NCBI RefSeq assembly: GCF_049389645.1 | Contig: NZ_CP186540.1 | Location: 2,542,001-2,606,000, forward strand | Length of the DNA: 64,000 nt | Direction of reading: 5' to 3' | Source of the DNA: Alkalibacterium sp049389645 | GTDB lineage: Bacteria; Bacillota; Bacilli; Lactobacillales; Carnobacteriaceae_A | Part shown: in pieces, positions 8,748 to 18,301 of the stretch | Layout of the letters: each line of letters starts with the position of its first letter | Position numbering within the stretch: position 1 is the first letter of the stretch | Notes under the pieces: model-generated | What the model was told of the DNA's origin: nothing | Database searches by the model: none | Seen by the model: only the letters and a program-made list of their open reading frames with translations | Program-made: the position numbers and the translations under genes

Positions 8748-8794
8748 AAAAAAGTGTACCGTCACTGCTCAAACAGTGACGGTACACTTTTTTT
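8748..8794. terminator. Bidirectional terminator
   Basis: A perfect 20-bp stem (8748-8767 with 8774-8793) around a 6-nt loop, with A6 on the left and T7 on the right. It serves both the rightward small-protein genes and the leftward beta-xylosidase gene. Confidence 0.9.
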
Positions 8795-8804
8795 GATGAA
8801 TCGC

Positions 8805-10727
8805 TTAACCCCAAACCTTGATGCGGTTCTTACCCCTCTTCAGCTGAGAGAGGGGGCCTAAGACTGTTTGTCCCTCTTTGATATTACCTAAGAGGTCTTT
8901 ATTCAAGATAACGTCACTGCCGTCCGGGTTTTCAAATTCGGCATCGGTCAGTCGGACCCGTTCCAGTGTGTCTGTTGACTGTATGTCGCCTTTCAGCTCT
9001 TCAAAGTCATCAGGAAGATCCAATTCAAGGAAAACGTCATTGCCTTCCTCAGTAATCTTGATCTTGGGATCGTGTTCTGAAACGAGATTCATTTCTTCAC
9101 GGTCAAAGGGAAGGGCACCGTTCAGATAGGCGTTATTGTTAATGTAAACCGGCTGCTCGACGACATTGAAGGCTGAGTGATCACTGCCTTTTTCACCATG
9201 GATATTTCCGATATATTCTTCCAGTGAGGTGGTGTAGCCCTTATAGTGAGAGGTGCCCACTTCATCGACGCCCTCTTCGCCGATAAAGATATTATTGAAC
9301 CAGCGGTCATCGCCGCCGTAAACTTGTGAGAAGCCCTTGATATCCGTGCTGTGCGGTTCGTGATAAGGGGTAGAGCGGTCGAGCATCTTACGGTGTTCCA
9401 TATGGCCGCTGACGATATTGTTGACGTAGGCGCCGCCTTGAGCGTGATTGTCCAGGGCATAGTCGGCAGTCAGGATATTGTGGTCGACCAGGAACGGCCC
9501 GCTGCTTACTTCGACGAACAGGTCGCGGTTGTTGCGGTAAAACAGGTTTCGGCTGACGCGTGTGCCTTGCAGCTGCCAGTCTAGCCAGATGCCTAAGGTG
9601 CAGTCGTGGATGCGGTTGTCGTGGATCTGGGTATCGATCGCCGCATGCAGCTTGATGCCGGCAATTTCATGTCCGTAGAACTGACGTTTGATGGCGATAT
9701 TGTAGATGTGGTTATGGGACACTTCACTGAAGATGCAGCCAAGATGTCCGACCACACCGTTTTGACCGCAGTCATGGATGGTATTGTTTCGGACAATGTG
9801 TGACCCGACTGTCTCTTTGCTCCAGCCAACTTTCAAGGCTTCAAAGACGGTTTCTATCTGGTAATGGTAGCCGGGTTTGTCCTGACGTTTAGTGTAGTAG
9901 TTATCTCCGGTAGAAATTTCTTTTCCCAAACTGATGCCACTGCATTTAGAATCGTGGATGTCATTGTTTTCAATAATCCAGCCTTTGCTCCAGTGCGGAC
10001 CGATAAGTCCTGGCTGGTCACCAGTCGGAGGCGTCCAGGGGGTGGCGGCCTGAGCCATTTCAAAGCCCTGGACCGTGATGTAATCCATGCCTGTCTTTTC
10101 AGGGTAGAAACACGCTTGACGCACGTTGATTTCGGTCAACTCGTCATTGGGGTCATAGTCGTGGAAGTTGGCATAGACCGTCGTACTTGCTTCGTCGACG
10201 TCCGCAAACCAGACAAATTTCTGACCTTCAGGGTCATGTGCCGGAACAGTTACGCGTGACCAGAATTCTGTCGCTTCCTCTTTGATGACAGGATTTTTTA
10301 CTTCATCCAATGTTTCGGCTTCGTAGAAAGACTTGCCGTTTAGATAGACGTCTCCCAGGTGTCGGCCCGGATTATAAACGACCCAGTCACCGTATATCTT
10401 TTCCTTGAAAGGATTGTAGTTACCAAAGAAGCTGTTGGGAATAACCGTTCTCCAGACCGAACCGTCCAGCTGCTCCCAGTTTTTTATCTGTTCAGAACCT
10501 TTGATGACCACTTTTTCATCATCAGCGGCTTTATAAGTGATGCGTCTTTTATTGCTCAGGCCGGGATTTTGTGGTTTGACCCATTCCCGGTAGATACCCT
10601 CGTGAACAATGACCGTGTCTCCTGCAACAGCTAAAGAAGCAGCTTTGTTGATGCTCAGGAACGGAGCCTGTTTTGTTCCTTGTCCTAGATCCGAACCGTT
10701 CTGTGCGACGTGATAATCAAATACCAA
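8805..10727 (-). CDS. xylC: GH120 family beta-xylosidase
   Basis: 640 residues from TTG 10727 (GGAGG 8 nt upstream); the longer reading upstream lacks family similarity. The sequence follows the GH120 beta-xylosidase of Thermoanaerobacterium from the first residues (DYHVAQNGSD) to the end (LKRGKNRIKVWG). The fold is a right-handed parallel beta helix. The nucleophile Asp lies in GIWLDW (~residue 382) and the acid/base Glu in LFVEVSSG (~405), by analogy with that enzyme. There is no signal peptide, so it should act in the cytoplasm on imported xylo-oligosaccharides. No xylose or transport genes are adjacent. A cre-like site overlaps its promoter, indicating CcpA control. Confidence 0.93.
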   Translation of the reverse strand: MVFDYHVAQNGSDLGQGTKQAPFLSINKAASLAVAGDTVIVHEGIYREWVKPQNPGLSNKRRITYKAADDEKVVIKGSEQIKNWEQLDGSVWRTVIPNSFFGNYNPFKEKIYGDWVVYNPGRHLGDVYLNGKSFYEAETLDEVKNPVIKEEATEFWSRVTVPAHDPEGQKFVWFADVDEASTTVYANFHDYDPNDELTEINVRQACFYPEKTGMDYITVQGFEMAQAATPWTPPTGDQPGLIGPHWSKGWIIENNDIHDSKCSGISLGKEISTGDNYYTKRQDKPGYHYQIETVFEALKVGWSKETVGSHIVRNNTIHDCGQNGVVGHLGCIFSEVSHNHIYNIAIKRQFYGHEIAGIKLHAAIDTQIHDNRIHDCTLGIWLDWQLQGTRVSRNLFYRNNRDLFVEVSSGPFLVDHNILTADYALDNHAQGGAYVNNIVSGHMEHRKMLDRSTPYHEPHSTDIKGFSQVYGGDDRWFNNIFIGEEGVDEVGTSHYKGYTTSLEEYIGNIHGEKGSDHSAFNVVEQPVYINNNAYLNGALPFDREEMNLVSEHDPKIKITEEGNDVFLELDLPDDFEELKGDIQSTDTLERVRLTDAEFENPDGSDVILNKDLLGNIKEGQTVLGPLSQLKRGKNRIKVWG

Positions 10728-10756
10728 AATACATTCCTCCTTGTCTTTACAGATAA

Positions 10757-10771
10757 TTATAACGCTTACAA
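10757..10771 (-). promoter_or_regulatory. cre-like site overlapping the GH120 promoter
   Basis: On the minus strand the site reads TTGTAAGCGTTATAA, matching the catabolite-responsive consensus WTGNAANCGNWNNCW except near its 3' end. It overlaps a TATAAT that can act as -10, so bound CcpA would block transcription. Confidence 0.6.
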
Positions 10772-10871
10772 AAAAGGGATGACAGGCAGCCACTCGTGTT
10801 TCGTCGGACAATATTAGTGATTTTCATTTCTATATAATAGGTAAGTGGACACCAAAAAATATTGATTCGAT

Positions 10872-10947
10872 GAAACTGACCGGCTGCGGTCAGTTTCCAC
10901 ATCATTATAAAGGTTAAAGGGAGCATACTCGCCGACCGGCGAGTATG
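10872..10947. repeat. Two perfect short palindromes spaced 52 bp
   Basis: GAAACTGACCG/CGGTCAGTTTC (10872-10897, 4-nt loop) and CATACTCGCCG/CGGCGAGTATG (10924-10947, 2-nt loop). Both stems are 11 bp and perfect, and their starts are exactly 52 bp apart, the period of the array that follows. Confidence 0.7.
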
Positions 10948-10988
10948 ACCGTTATAAAGGGCCGGTTAGTTTATTGACGGCGATACTA

Positions 10989-11400
10989 AGTGCTCACTCG
11001 GTGATGGATTATTCTGAGTTTTCCCCATCCTGATTTTTAGTGCCCGCTCAACAAAGACCGATGCATGAGCGGGATCTAGCGGGTTCGAGTAGTGCCCACT
11101 CATGGAGTGACCGTTCACCAGCGAGCATTAGACCCCCTTGTTAATGACCAGTCAGTGTAGAGCGGATTCTGAGTAGGACCTACAAGGGGCTTATAGTGAC
11201 TACTCAAACAGTAAACATCCGTGAGCGGCCAGTAGAGAGTGCTTTTAGTGCCCGCTCAAAACGTGTCCGCCACCGAGCGGGTACTACCGGGCCTCCATAG
11301 GGATAGCTCCAGCATCCAGACCCGCTCGGTGGGCACTACTTTTTTCATAAGGGATCACTCATTCATGAAGCACTCACCAGTGGTCACTGACTTCAAAAAA
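10989..11400. repeat. Intergenic tandem array A, ~52-bp hairpin units
   Basis: Eight degenerate units whose first motif (consensus AGTGCCCGCTCA) starts at 10989, 11039, 11091, 11143, 11195, 11247, 11299 and 11350, i.e. steps of 50-52 bp. In the best units (11039, 11247) the complementary arm TGAGCGGG or CGAGCGGG lies at unit positions 28-35, giving a hairpin with a ~15-nt loop. It fills the gap between the divergent GH120 and rnc genes and has no coding potential. Confidence 0.8.
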
Positions 11401-11519
11401 AGCATCCCTTCATACTGATTTCGATCAAATCAAGTCCTAGCTGACGTGTTTTTCTTGTTCTGGTCACAACCTGAACTCAAAGCAGGGAGAGGAATAGCTA
11501 TTTTCCTTGCACTCCCTTG

Positions 11520-11548
11520 TTTATTTTTCGCATGAAATCAAGTATAAT
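11520..11548 (+). promoter_or_regulatory. Candidate promoter of the rnc-ffh operon
   Basis: TTTATT, 17 bp, TATAAT (11543-11548), about 40 bp before the rnc ATG. The -10 is perfect; the -35 is weak. Confidence 0.45.
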
Positions 11549-11587
11549 TAGGCGGTATAGTGTTTTTCGTAAAGGAGGGAAGTAAAA

Positions 11588-12292
11588 ATGACAAAGAAAT
11601 TAGTGGACCATGTGAAAAAGACGTTTGGAGTGACGTTTAATGACGAGCAAGTGCTGGTCGAAGCGTTTACCCATTCATCCTATGCGAATGATCATCGTGA
11701 ACAGAATATCAAAAATTTGGAACGCCTGGAGTTTCTCGGCGATGCGGTGCTGGAACTGACAGTATCCGACCACCTGTACAATAAATACCCGGACCAGCCT
11801 GAAGGCCAACTGACGCGTATGCGTGCGTCGATCGTGCGTGCGGAAAGTTTAGCTATGCTGGCGAAAGAGTACGACCTACACGAGTTTGTAAGACTCGGCA
11901 AAGGGGAAGAACAGATGAGCGGGAGAAACCGTCCGTCACTTTTGTGTGATGTGTTCGAAGCCTTTATCGGCTCGGTATTCGTCGACCAGGGAATGGACGT
12001 TGTGCTTGAGGTGTTAAGAGAGATCCTCTTTCCAAAAATTGATTCCGGTGCTTTCTCTCATGGGATGGATCACAAAACAGCTTTACAGGAATTACTGCAA
12101 AAGAATGGTGTTGTGACGATTCAATATAAAGTGGTCGATAAACTTGGACCGGATCATAAGCGTGAGTTTGTGGTCGAGGTGTTTGTGGAAGGCGACTCCT
12201 TTGGACGCGGCGCTGGCCAGTCCAAGAAAGCAGCCGAACAAGAAGCGGCGAAACAAGCTTTGATCAGTTTAGAAGAATCGATCGAGTCCTAG
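11588..12292 (+). CDS. rnc: Ribonuclease III
   Basis: 234 residues, normal length. The RNase III signature LERLEFLGDAVLEL (~residues 44-57) contains the metal-binding acidic residues, and a second acidic cluster is in CDVFEAFIG (~120). The C-terminal dsRNA-binding domain (~160-230) ends in the typical KKAAEQEAAKQAL. It cleaves double-stranded RNA in rRNA maturation and mRNA turnover. AAAGGAGGGA precedes ATG. It is first in the rnc-smc-HAD-ftsY-ylxM-ffh cluster; the acpP gene often found upstream in Firmicutes is absent here, replaced by repeat array A. Confidence 0.96.
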   Translation: MTKKLVDHVKKTFGVTFNDEQVLVEAFTHSSYANDHREQNIKNLERLEFLGDAVLELTVSDHLYNKYPDQPEGQLTRMRASIVRAESLAMLAKEYDLHEFVRLGKGEEQMSGRNRPSLLCDVFEAFIGSVFVDQGMDVVLEVLREILFPKIDSGAFSHGMDHKTALQELLQKNGVVTIQYKVVDKLGPDHKREFVVEVFVEGDSFGRGAGQSKKAAEQEAAKQALISLEESIES

Positions 12293-12342
12293 TGTTTGAT
12301 TTTTCAAAAGATTTTGAATGCTAGAGAGGAGAGACGTTAGAC

Positions 12343-15300
12343 GTGCAATTAAAACAATTAGAAATCAAAGGGTTCAAATCATTTGCCGATAAAACCGTCA
12401 TCGATTTCACCGATGGGATCACGGCTGTGGTTGGCCCGAACGGTAGTGGAAAATCGAATATCATCGAGGCCATTCGGTGGGTCATGGGTGAACAGTCTGC
12501 GAAGACCTTGCGTGGGGGACGGATGCACGACATCATCTTCTCAGGTACAGATTCCCGCAAAGCGATCAACATTGCGGAAGTGACGCTGATCCTTGATAAC
12601 GCTGATGGCTTTTTGCCGATCGATTTTGAAGAAGTAAGCATCGGTCGCCGCATCAACCGTAACGGTGACAGTGACTACTTCATCAACAAAGAGAACTGTC
12701 GCTTGAAAGACGTTGTGGATCTGTTTATGGACTCGGGCCTTGGAAAAGAATCTTTTTCCATTATCAGTCAGGGACAAGTCGAAGCCGTCTTTAACAGTAA
12801 AGCGGAAGACCGCCGCGCTATCTTTGAAGAAGCCGCCGGTGTCTTCAAGTACAAGCTGCAAAAAGAAAAAGCCGAGCGCAAACTCTTTGAGACCCAGGAT
12901 AATCTGGACCGGGTGCAGGACATTTTGTATGAATTGCATGCGCAACTGGAACCGCTGAAGCAACAGAAAGACATTGCTCAGGCCTTTGTCTCGCAAAAAG
13001 AAGAACTGACGGATCTGGATATTGCCTTATCCGTTCTCAAGATCGACCAGTATGCCGGTGATCAAAAGGAGAACCAGACGAAAGTTGAAACATTGAATGA
13101 AGACTTGAGACGCGTGCAGGCCAAGATCGACCGCGAGTCAAGTGAACTCAAGGAAAAACGCGCCACCCTGCATCAGATCGAAGACAAGCGCGAGAGCCAT
13201 CAGGCACGAACGATCACGTCTGTGCAGCAACTCGAGCGGACGGAAGCCCAGCTTCGCCTAGTCGAAGAGAAAGAACGTCACCAGGACGCTTTCTTGAATG
13301 AAAAGCAGGCCAGTCTCACAAAAGAAGAAGTACGTCTGGAAGCCTTGACCGCTGAATACGATGCGTTGGCAGCGACGTATCAGGAACAGTCCGACAAAGT
13401 TGCAGAACTGAAAGCTGCGGTCAAACAATACGACGACCGCTTGACACGTTTGATGGGCAATAAAGAAGAAGCTATCGAGCAACTGCGCGGAGATTACATT
13501 GAAGCGATGCAGAGCAAGACGTCTTTGAGGAATGAAGAGACGTATTTGACACGTCAGCTCCAGCAGGTCAGCGGTACGTTTGAAAAACACTCAAAAAGTA
13601 TCGCGGCTGTGTCTGAAAAACTGAGCGAGGCTAAAACTGAACACTCAGGTAAAGAAAAAGCACTAGAAACCATTAAAACAGAGATCGACTCACTACTGAA
13701 CACCTATACATCTAAGAAAACACAGATGGCTGACACTCAGGCTTCTTACAAACAGCAAGCCAATCGTCTCGGTCAACTGAACCAGCAGCTCCAGCGGGCC
13801 CAAGCCAAACAGGCGAGTCTCAAGGAGATGCAGGAGAACTATGCCGGGTATTTCGCGGGCGTTAAAGCCGTGATGCGCGGGAAAGACACGCTCCAAGGCA
13901 TCGTCGGTACCGTCGCGGACAAGATGGATGTGCCGACGGACGTGACTGAAGCCATTGACATCGTCTTAGGTGCGGCCAGTCAGTTCGTGATCGTGGAAGA
14001 TGAAAAAGCCGGACGTGATGCGATCGCGTATTTGAAAAACAAAAAAGCGGGTCGCGCAACGTTCTTACCTTTAACAACTATAAAAAAACGGTTTGTTTCC
14101 CCGCAGATGAGACAGACCGCTGAAGAAGTGGATGGGTTTATCGGTATCGCCAGTGACTTGATCCACTTTGACGATAATGTCAGAAACGTGATGGAAAACT
14201 TGCTCGGTCAGACCGTCGTTGCCAAGGACCTGCATTCAGCCAATGCCATCGCGAAAGCTTTAAGGTATTCGGTACGTATCGTCAGTTTAGACGGCGACGT
14301 GATGAACGCGGGTGGCTCGATGACCGGGGGTGGAGGTAAACGTTCCTCCAATGCCCATCTGTTCTCTCAAAAGAAAGAACAGAAAGCCTTGCGCATCGAA
14401 ATCGATGAACTTGAAAAAACCGTTGCCCTGCGAGAGTCAGAAAGCGAAGCCGATAGAGCAACGATCGACGCCCTCACCAAAGAACTGGAAGAGCTGCGTA
14501 CATCGGGTGAAGATATCCGGCTGGAAGAACGCCAGCTTGAACAAGTGGCCTCGAGCCTGCAAGAAACCGTCTCGCGTTTGGAACGTGAGTATAAAGGGTT
14601 ACGTTATGAACAGTCAGAAGCAGAAAAAGAAGCAACACAGGTCAAAGCCGACCTAGTGGATGTCAAAGCAAAACGAACGCGTGCTGAAACCGACCTTGAG
14701 CATTTGAAACAAGAGCTGGATCAGCTGACCAATGAAAAAGAGGATAAACAGGCTCAAAAAATCCGCTTGGAAGCAGAACGTGACACCCTCAGCGAAGAAT
14801 GGAACGCCCATCGCGAAACATTAGCATCAACGCGTTCCAAACGTGAAAGCATTGCGTCACAAAGCAAAGACGTCCAGACCTCGGTTGAAAATACCCGAGC
14901 CGAGCTCACCCAACTGGAAGCAGGGGTGGAGCTGGAATCCAAAGAAGATCTCGGTGAAAAACTGATCACACTTAAAAAAGAAGCTGTTCAACTGAAAGCA
15001 CAGGAAAGTGAACTCAAAGCCACACACACGGAACTGGATGAAACAGTGAACCGATTGGATGAGTCAGTGTCATATGCCATCCAGTACAAATCGGAACTCA
15101 CCAGTAACAAGAACGAGCTGGACATTGCCCAGTCGCGTCTTGACGTGTCGATCGATTTCCTGCTGGACTATTTATCGGAAGAATACACGATGAGTTATGA
15201 AGAAGCGAAGCTCAACCAGCCGGATAATATTGACCGCGAAAGCACGCAGAAACGTGTGAAATTATTGAAGCGCGGCATCGAAGAACTCGGACCGGTCAAC

Positions 15301-15903
15301 CTGGCTTCCATTGAGGAGTATGACCGCGTGGCAGAACGCCATGATTTCCTGGCCACCCAACAGAAAGACCTGCTGGAAGCGAAAGAAAGTTTATACGACA
15401 CCATGGATCAGATGGATATCGAAGTGAAGCGTCGTTTCTATGAGACCTTCAGTCAGGTCAAAGAACAGTTCGCGCTGACCTTCCCACGCATGTTTGGTGG
15501 CGGGAAAGCGGAACTGTGCTTAACGGATCCGGACGATCTCTTGCAGTCAGGCATTGAGATCATCGCTCAACCACCAGGCAAGCAGCTGCAATCGTTGAGT
15601 CTATTGTCCGGGGGCGAACGCGCACTCACGGCCTTGTCCTTACTCTTTGCCATTATCCAAGTGAAGCCGATCCCGTTTTGTATCTTGGATGAAGCCGAAG
15701 CAGCCTTGGATGAAGCGAACGTGACGCGCTTTGGCCGCTACCTACAGGAATTTGCGGCAGATACACAGTTTATCGTCATCACTCACCGTAAAGGGACGAT
15801 GGAAGAAGCGGATTCCCTCTATGGCGTAACGATGCGCGAAAGAGGCGTGTCCAGACTCGTCTCTGTTCATCTGCAGGATATTGAACAGACCGTCACACAA
15901 TAA
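12343..15903 (+). CDS. smc: Chromosome segregation ATPase SMC
   Basis: 1186 residues, full family length. Walker A GPNGSGKSN is at ~32-40. Two long coiled coils (~170-500 and ~670-1000) flank a hinge (~515-640) containing GGSMTGGG. The C-terminal head has the ABC signature LSGGERALTALSLL and Walker B FCILDEAEAALDEANV near 1100. It forms the condensin core with ScpA/ScpB. The start is GTG at 12343, with GAGAGGAGAG 10 nt upstream. It is 50 bp after rnc in the same operon. Confidence 0.97.
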   Translation: MQLKQLEIKGFKSFADKTVIDFTDGITAVVGPNGSGKSNIIEAIRWVMGEQSAKTLRGGRMHDIIFSGTDSRKAINIAEVTLILDNADGFLPIDFEEVSIGRRINRNGDSDYFINKENCRLKDVVDLFMDSGLGKESFSIISQGQVEAVFNSKAEDRRAIFEEAAGVFKYKLQKEKAERKLFETQDNLDRVQDILYELHAQLEPLKQQKDIAQAFVSQKEELTDLDIALSVLKIDQYAGDQKENQTKVETLNEDLRRVQAKIDRESSELKEKRATLHQIEDKRESHQARTITSVQQLERTEAQLRLVEEKERHQDAFLNEKQASLTKEEVRLEALTAEYDALAATYQEQSDKVAELKAAVKQYDDRLTRLMGNKEEAIEQLRGDYIEAMQSKTSLRNEETYLTRQLQQVSGTFEKHSKSIAAVSEKLSEAKTEHSGKEKALETIKTEIDSLLNTYTSKKTQMADTQASYKQQANRLGQLNQQLQRAQAKQASLKEMQENYAGYFAGVKAVMRGKDTLQGIVGTVADKMDVPTDVTEAIDIVLGAASQFVIVEDEKAGRDAIAYLKNKKAGRATFLPLTTIKKRFVSPQMRQTAEEVDGFIGIASDLIHFDDNVRNVMENLLGQTVVAKDLHSANAIAKALRYSVRIVSLDGDVMNAGGSMTGGGGKRSSNAHLFSQKKEQKALRIEIDELEKTVALRESESEADRATIDALTKELEELRTSGEDIRLEERQLEQVASSLQETVSRLEREYKGLRYEQSEAEKEATQVKADLVDVKAKRTRAETDLEHLKQELDQLTNEKEDKQAQKIRLEAERDTLSEEWNAHRETLASTRSKRESIASQSKDVQTSVENTRAELTQLEAGVELESKEDLGEKLITLKKEAVQLKAQESELKATHTELDETVNRLDESVSYAIQYKSELTSNKNELDIAQSRLDVSIDFLLDYLSEEYTMSYEEAKLNQPDNIDRESTQKRVKLLKRGIEELGPVNLASIEEYDRVAERHDFLATQQKDLLEAKESLYDTMDQMDIEVKRRFYETFSQVKEQFALTFPRMFGGGKAELCLTDPDDLLQSGIEIIAQPPGKQLQSLSLLSGGERALTALSLLFAIIQVKPIPFCILDEAEAALDEANVTRFGRYLQEFAADTQFIVITHRKGTMEEADSLYGVTMRERGVSRLVSVHLQDIEQTVTQ

Positions 15904-15921
15904 AAGAACACGGAGGCTACT

Positions 15922-16734
15922 ATGTCGATCAAACTCGTCGCCATCGATTTGGATGGCACCTTACTCAACAGCAAACATGAAGTTTCAGAAGAAAATAAAC
16001 AGGCCATTAGAAAAGCCAAAGAACAAGGGGTAAAAATCGTCTTGGTGACAGGACGTCCCTTGAAAGCAATGCTGCACATTTTAGAAGCCTGCAACTTGAC
16101 CGAACCAGGGGATATCGCCCTGACGTATAACGGCGGTCTGGTGCAGTGGACCGAAACGGGCGAATCTATCCGTCAAATCACTTTTCAAAAGGAAGATGCG
16201 TTGGATATCTACCAACTCAGTCAGGACTTGGAGTTACCGTGTAACTTCATCGACTTGGACGTGGTCCACGCACCGCCTTATCCGATAGGAAAACCGTCGC
16301 TCTATCCTGAAGTGATGCATGCCTTGCCGTTTGAACCGATCAATATGATGGACTTGCCTGAATTGTTTCCAGTCAATAAAATCGTTTACTGCTGGCATCA
16401 GGAAGAGTTGGATCAGAAGATCAAGGAAATCCCGGCGATCTATCGTGAACGCTATAACTTGATCAAGTCCCGTCCTCAACTACTTGAGTTCATGCCTAAA
16501 AGCATCGACAAAGGTAAGGGCTTGGACCTCTTATCAGAGATCTTAGATATCAAAGTTTCAGACATGATGGCGATCGGCGATCAGGAAAATGACCTAGCAA
16601 TGGTTTTGCGTGCCGGTACAGGTGTGGCTATGGAAAACGCGATCGACCTGGTCAAAGATGCCGCTCAGATCGTTACCAAGACCAACGATCAGCACGGCGT
16701 CGGTTATGCTATAGAGAAATATGTGTTAAACTAA
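15922..16734 (+). CDS. Cof-type HAD hydrolase (sugar-phosphatase-like)
   Basis: 270 residues. HAD motif I DLDGTLL (~residues 9-15) with the nucleophile Asp, motif II VTGRP (~42), and motif III/IV GDQENDLAM (~215). A C2-type cap lies between. Cof/YidA relatives dephosphorylate sugar phosphates and related small molecules; the substrate is unknown here. It is 18 bp behind smc, ACGGAGGC precedes ATG, and the conserved smc-HAD-ftsY order suggests cotranscription. Confidence 0.92.
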   Translation: MSIKLVAIDLDGTLLNSKHEVSEENKQAIRKAKEQGVKIVLVTGRPLKAMLHILEACNLTEPGDIALTYNGGLVQWTETGESIRQITFQKEDALDIYQLSQDLELPCNFIDLDVVHAPPYPIGKPSLYPEVMHALPFEPINMMDLPELFPVNKIVYCWHQEELDQKIKEIPAIYRERYNLIKSRPQLLEFMPKSIDKGKGLDLLSEILDIKVSDMMAIGDQENDLAMVLRAGTGVAMENAIDLVKDAAQIVTKTNDQHGVGYAIEKYVLN

Positions 16735-16775
16735 TTTTATTAAGATAAATAAGGTATAGAAAGAGTGAATCCATC

Positions 16776-17903
16776 ATGGGATTATTTGATAAGATCAAAT
16801 CAGCTTTTACTGGTACTGAGAAAAAACAAGAACCTGAAGTCAGTAAAGTTAGTGAAATTAGTGAAGACAGCGAAGTCAGTGAAGACAGTAAGGTCGCTGA
16901 GATCAGCGAGGTCAGCGAACCGACCGTTGCGAAAGAGTCAACGACCGAAACGATAAGCGACAAACCGGTAGCAGACCCATACGAAAAAGGACTAAAAAAA
17001 TCCCGCGTAAGTTTTACGCGCCGGTTAAATGAACTCCTGGCCAACTTCCGTTATGAAGATGAAGAGTTTTTTGAAGAACTGGAAGACCTGCTCATCGAAT
17101 CAGACGTTGGTTTCGAGGCGACGATGTATATCGCCGATACCCTCCGCTATGAAGCAAAGGTACAGAACATGCGCAGCATGAAAGATGCTCAACGTGTGAT
17201 CGTGAAGACGATGGTCGATATGTATGGGGAAACGAATCCGGATCATCATGTGTTCAATGAAAACAAGGACGGTTTAACGGTTGTCTTGTTCGTCGGTGTG
17301 AACGGGGTCGGTAAAACGACTACGATCGCTAAAATGGCCCATCAGTATATTGAAAAAGGGCAGAAAGTCGTGTTGGCAGCCGGAGATACGTTCCGTGCCG
17401 GTGCGATCGAACAGCTCCGTATCTGGGGAGACCGTGTCGGTGCTGAAGTCGTTTCAACGAAACAGGGCGGCGATCCTGCGGCCGTTGTCTATGACAGTAT
17501 CGAAATGGCAAAACAGTCAGGTGCTGACATATTGCTGATCGATACGGCCGGACGTTTACAAAACAAGAAAAACCTAATGAATGAGCTCCAAAAAATGAAA
17601 CGCGTGATTTCCAGAGAAATTCCGGATGCCCCGCACGAAACACTGCTGGTACTGGATGCAACAACTGGGCAAAACGCCTTGAACCAGGCTAAGATATTTA
17701 AAGAAACCACTGATGTGACCGGTATCGTCTTAACTAAAATGGACGGAACGGCTAAAGGTGGGATCGTCCTGGCCATCGGGAAAGAACTCGGTATCCCTGT
17801 GAAATTTGTGGGCTTGGGCGAGACGATGAACGACCTGCACCCATTCGATACAGAGAAGTTTGCTTCCGGATTATTCAAAGAATTGATCGCACAGACTAAC
17901 TGA
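16776..17903 (+). CDS. ftsY: Signal recognition particle receptor FtsY
   Basis: 375 residues. An acidic, Ser/Glu/Val-rich A domain (~20-65, low-complexity S-E-V-S-E-D repeats) precedes the N and G domains. GTPase motifs: GVNGVGKTTTIAK (~170), DTFRAGAIEQL, DTAGRLQNK and TKMDGTAKGG. It docks ribosome-SRP complexes at the membrane. The A domain is built from near-identical hexanucleotide steps and may vary in length between strains. GTATAGAAAGAGTG before ATG is a modest ribosome site. Confidence 0.97.
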   Translation: MGLFDKIKSAFTGTEKKQEPEVSKVSEISEDSEVSEDSKVAEISEVSEPTVAKESTTETISDKPVADPYEKGLKKSRVSFTRRLNELLANFRYEDEEFFEELEDLLIESDVGFEATMYIADTLRYEAKVQNMRSMKDAQRVIVKTMVDMYGETNPDHHVFNENKDGLTVVLFVGVNGVGKTTTIAKMAHQYIEKGQKVVLAAGDTFRAGAIEQLRIWGDRVGAEVVSTKQGGDPAAVVYDSIEMAKQSGADILLIDTAGRLQNKKNLMNELQKMKRVISREIPDAPHETLLVLDATTGQNALNQAKIFKETTDVTGIVLTKMDGTAKGGIVLAIGKELGIPVKFVGLGETMNDLHPFDTEKFASGLFKELIAQTN

Positions 17904-17946
17904 TTTATAAAATGGACATTTGTGCAATCGAAAAGGAGATTATCCA

Positions 17947-18294
17947 ATGGAACTCGAAAAAACATTACGGTTGAATCGGTTATTCTCATTTTACCGTCCG
18001 CTGCTCACTTCCAAACAACAGGAATACATGCAGCTTTATTACGGCGATGACTACTCATTGGGAGAAATCGCCGATGCCTTTTCTGTGAGCCGTCAAGCAG
18101 TGTACGATAACATCAAACGCTCAGAAGCGATCTTAACTAATTATGAAGAAAAACTGCATCTCGTTGAAGACTTCGAGAAAAAGCAAGAAGCTGTGGAACA
18201 ATTAAGCCAGTACGTACAAGAACATTACAAGAAAGATACTCAGTTGCTTGAATATATCCAGGCAATTAATCTAGAGACTCTGAGAGAGGAATGA
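17947..18294 (+). CDS. ylxM: YlxM/p13-like DNA-binding protein
   Basis: 115 residues from ATG 17947, which has AAAAGGAGA upstream; an upstream extension is not family-like. The helix-turn-helix YSLGEIADAFSVSRQAVYDNIKRSE is the sigma-70 region-4-like core of the YlxM family. It sits between ftsY and ffh as in most Firmicutes and is thought to assist SRP function; its exact role is unsettled. The stop lies 8 bp before the ffh start. Confidence 0.93.
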   Translation: MELEKTLRLNRLFSFYRPLLTSKQQEYMQLYYGDDYSLGEIADAFSVSRQAVYDNIKRSEAILTNYEEKLHLVEDFEKKQEAVEQLSQYVQEHYKKDTQLLEYIQAINLETLREE

Positions 18295-18301
18295 ACCAAA
18301 G

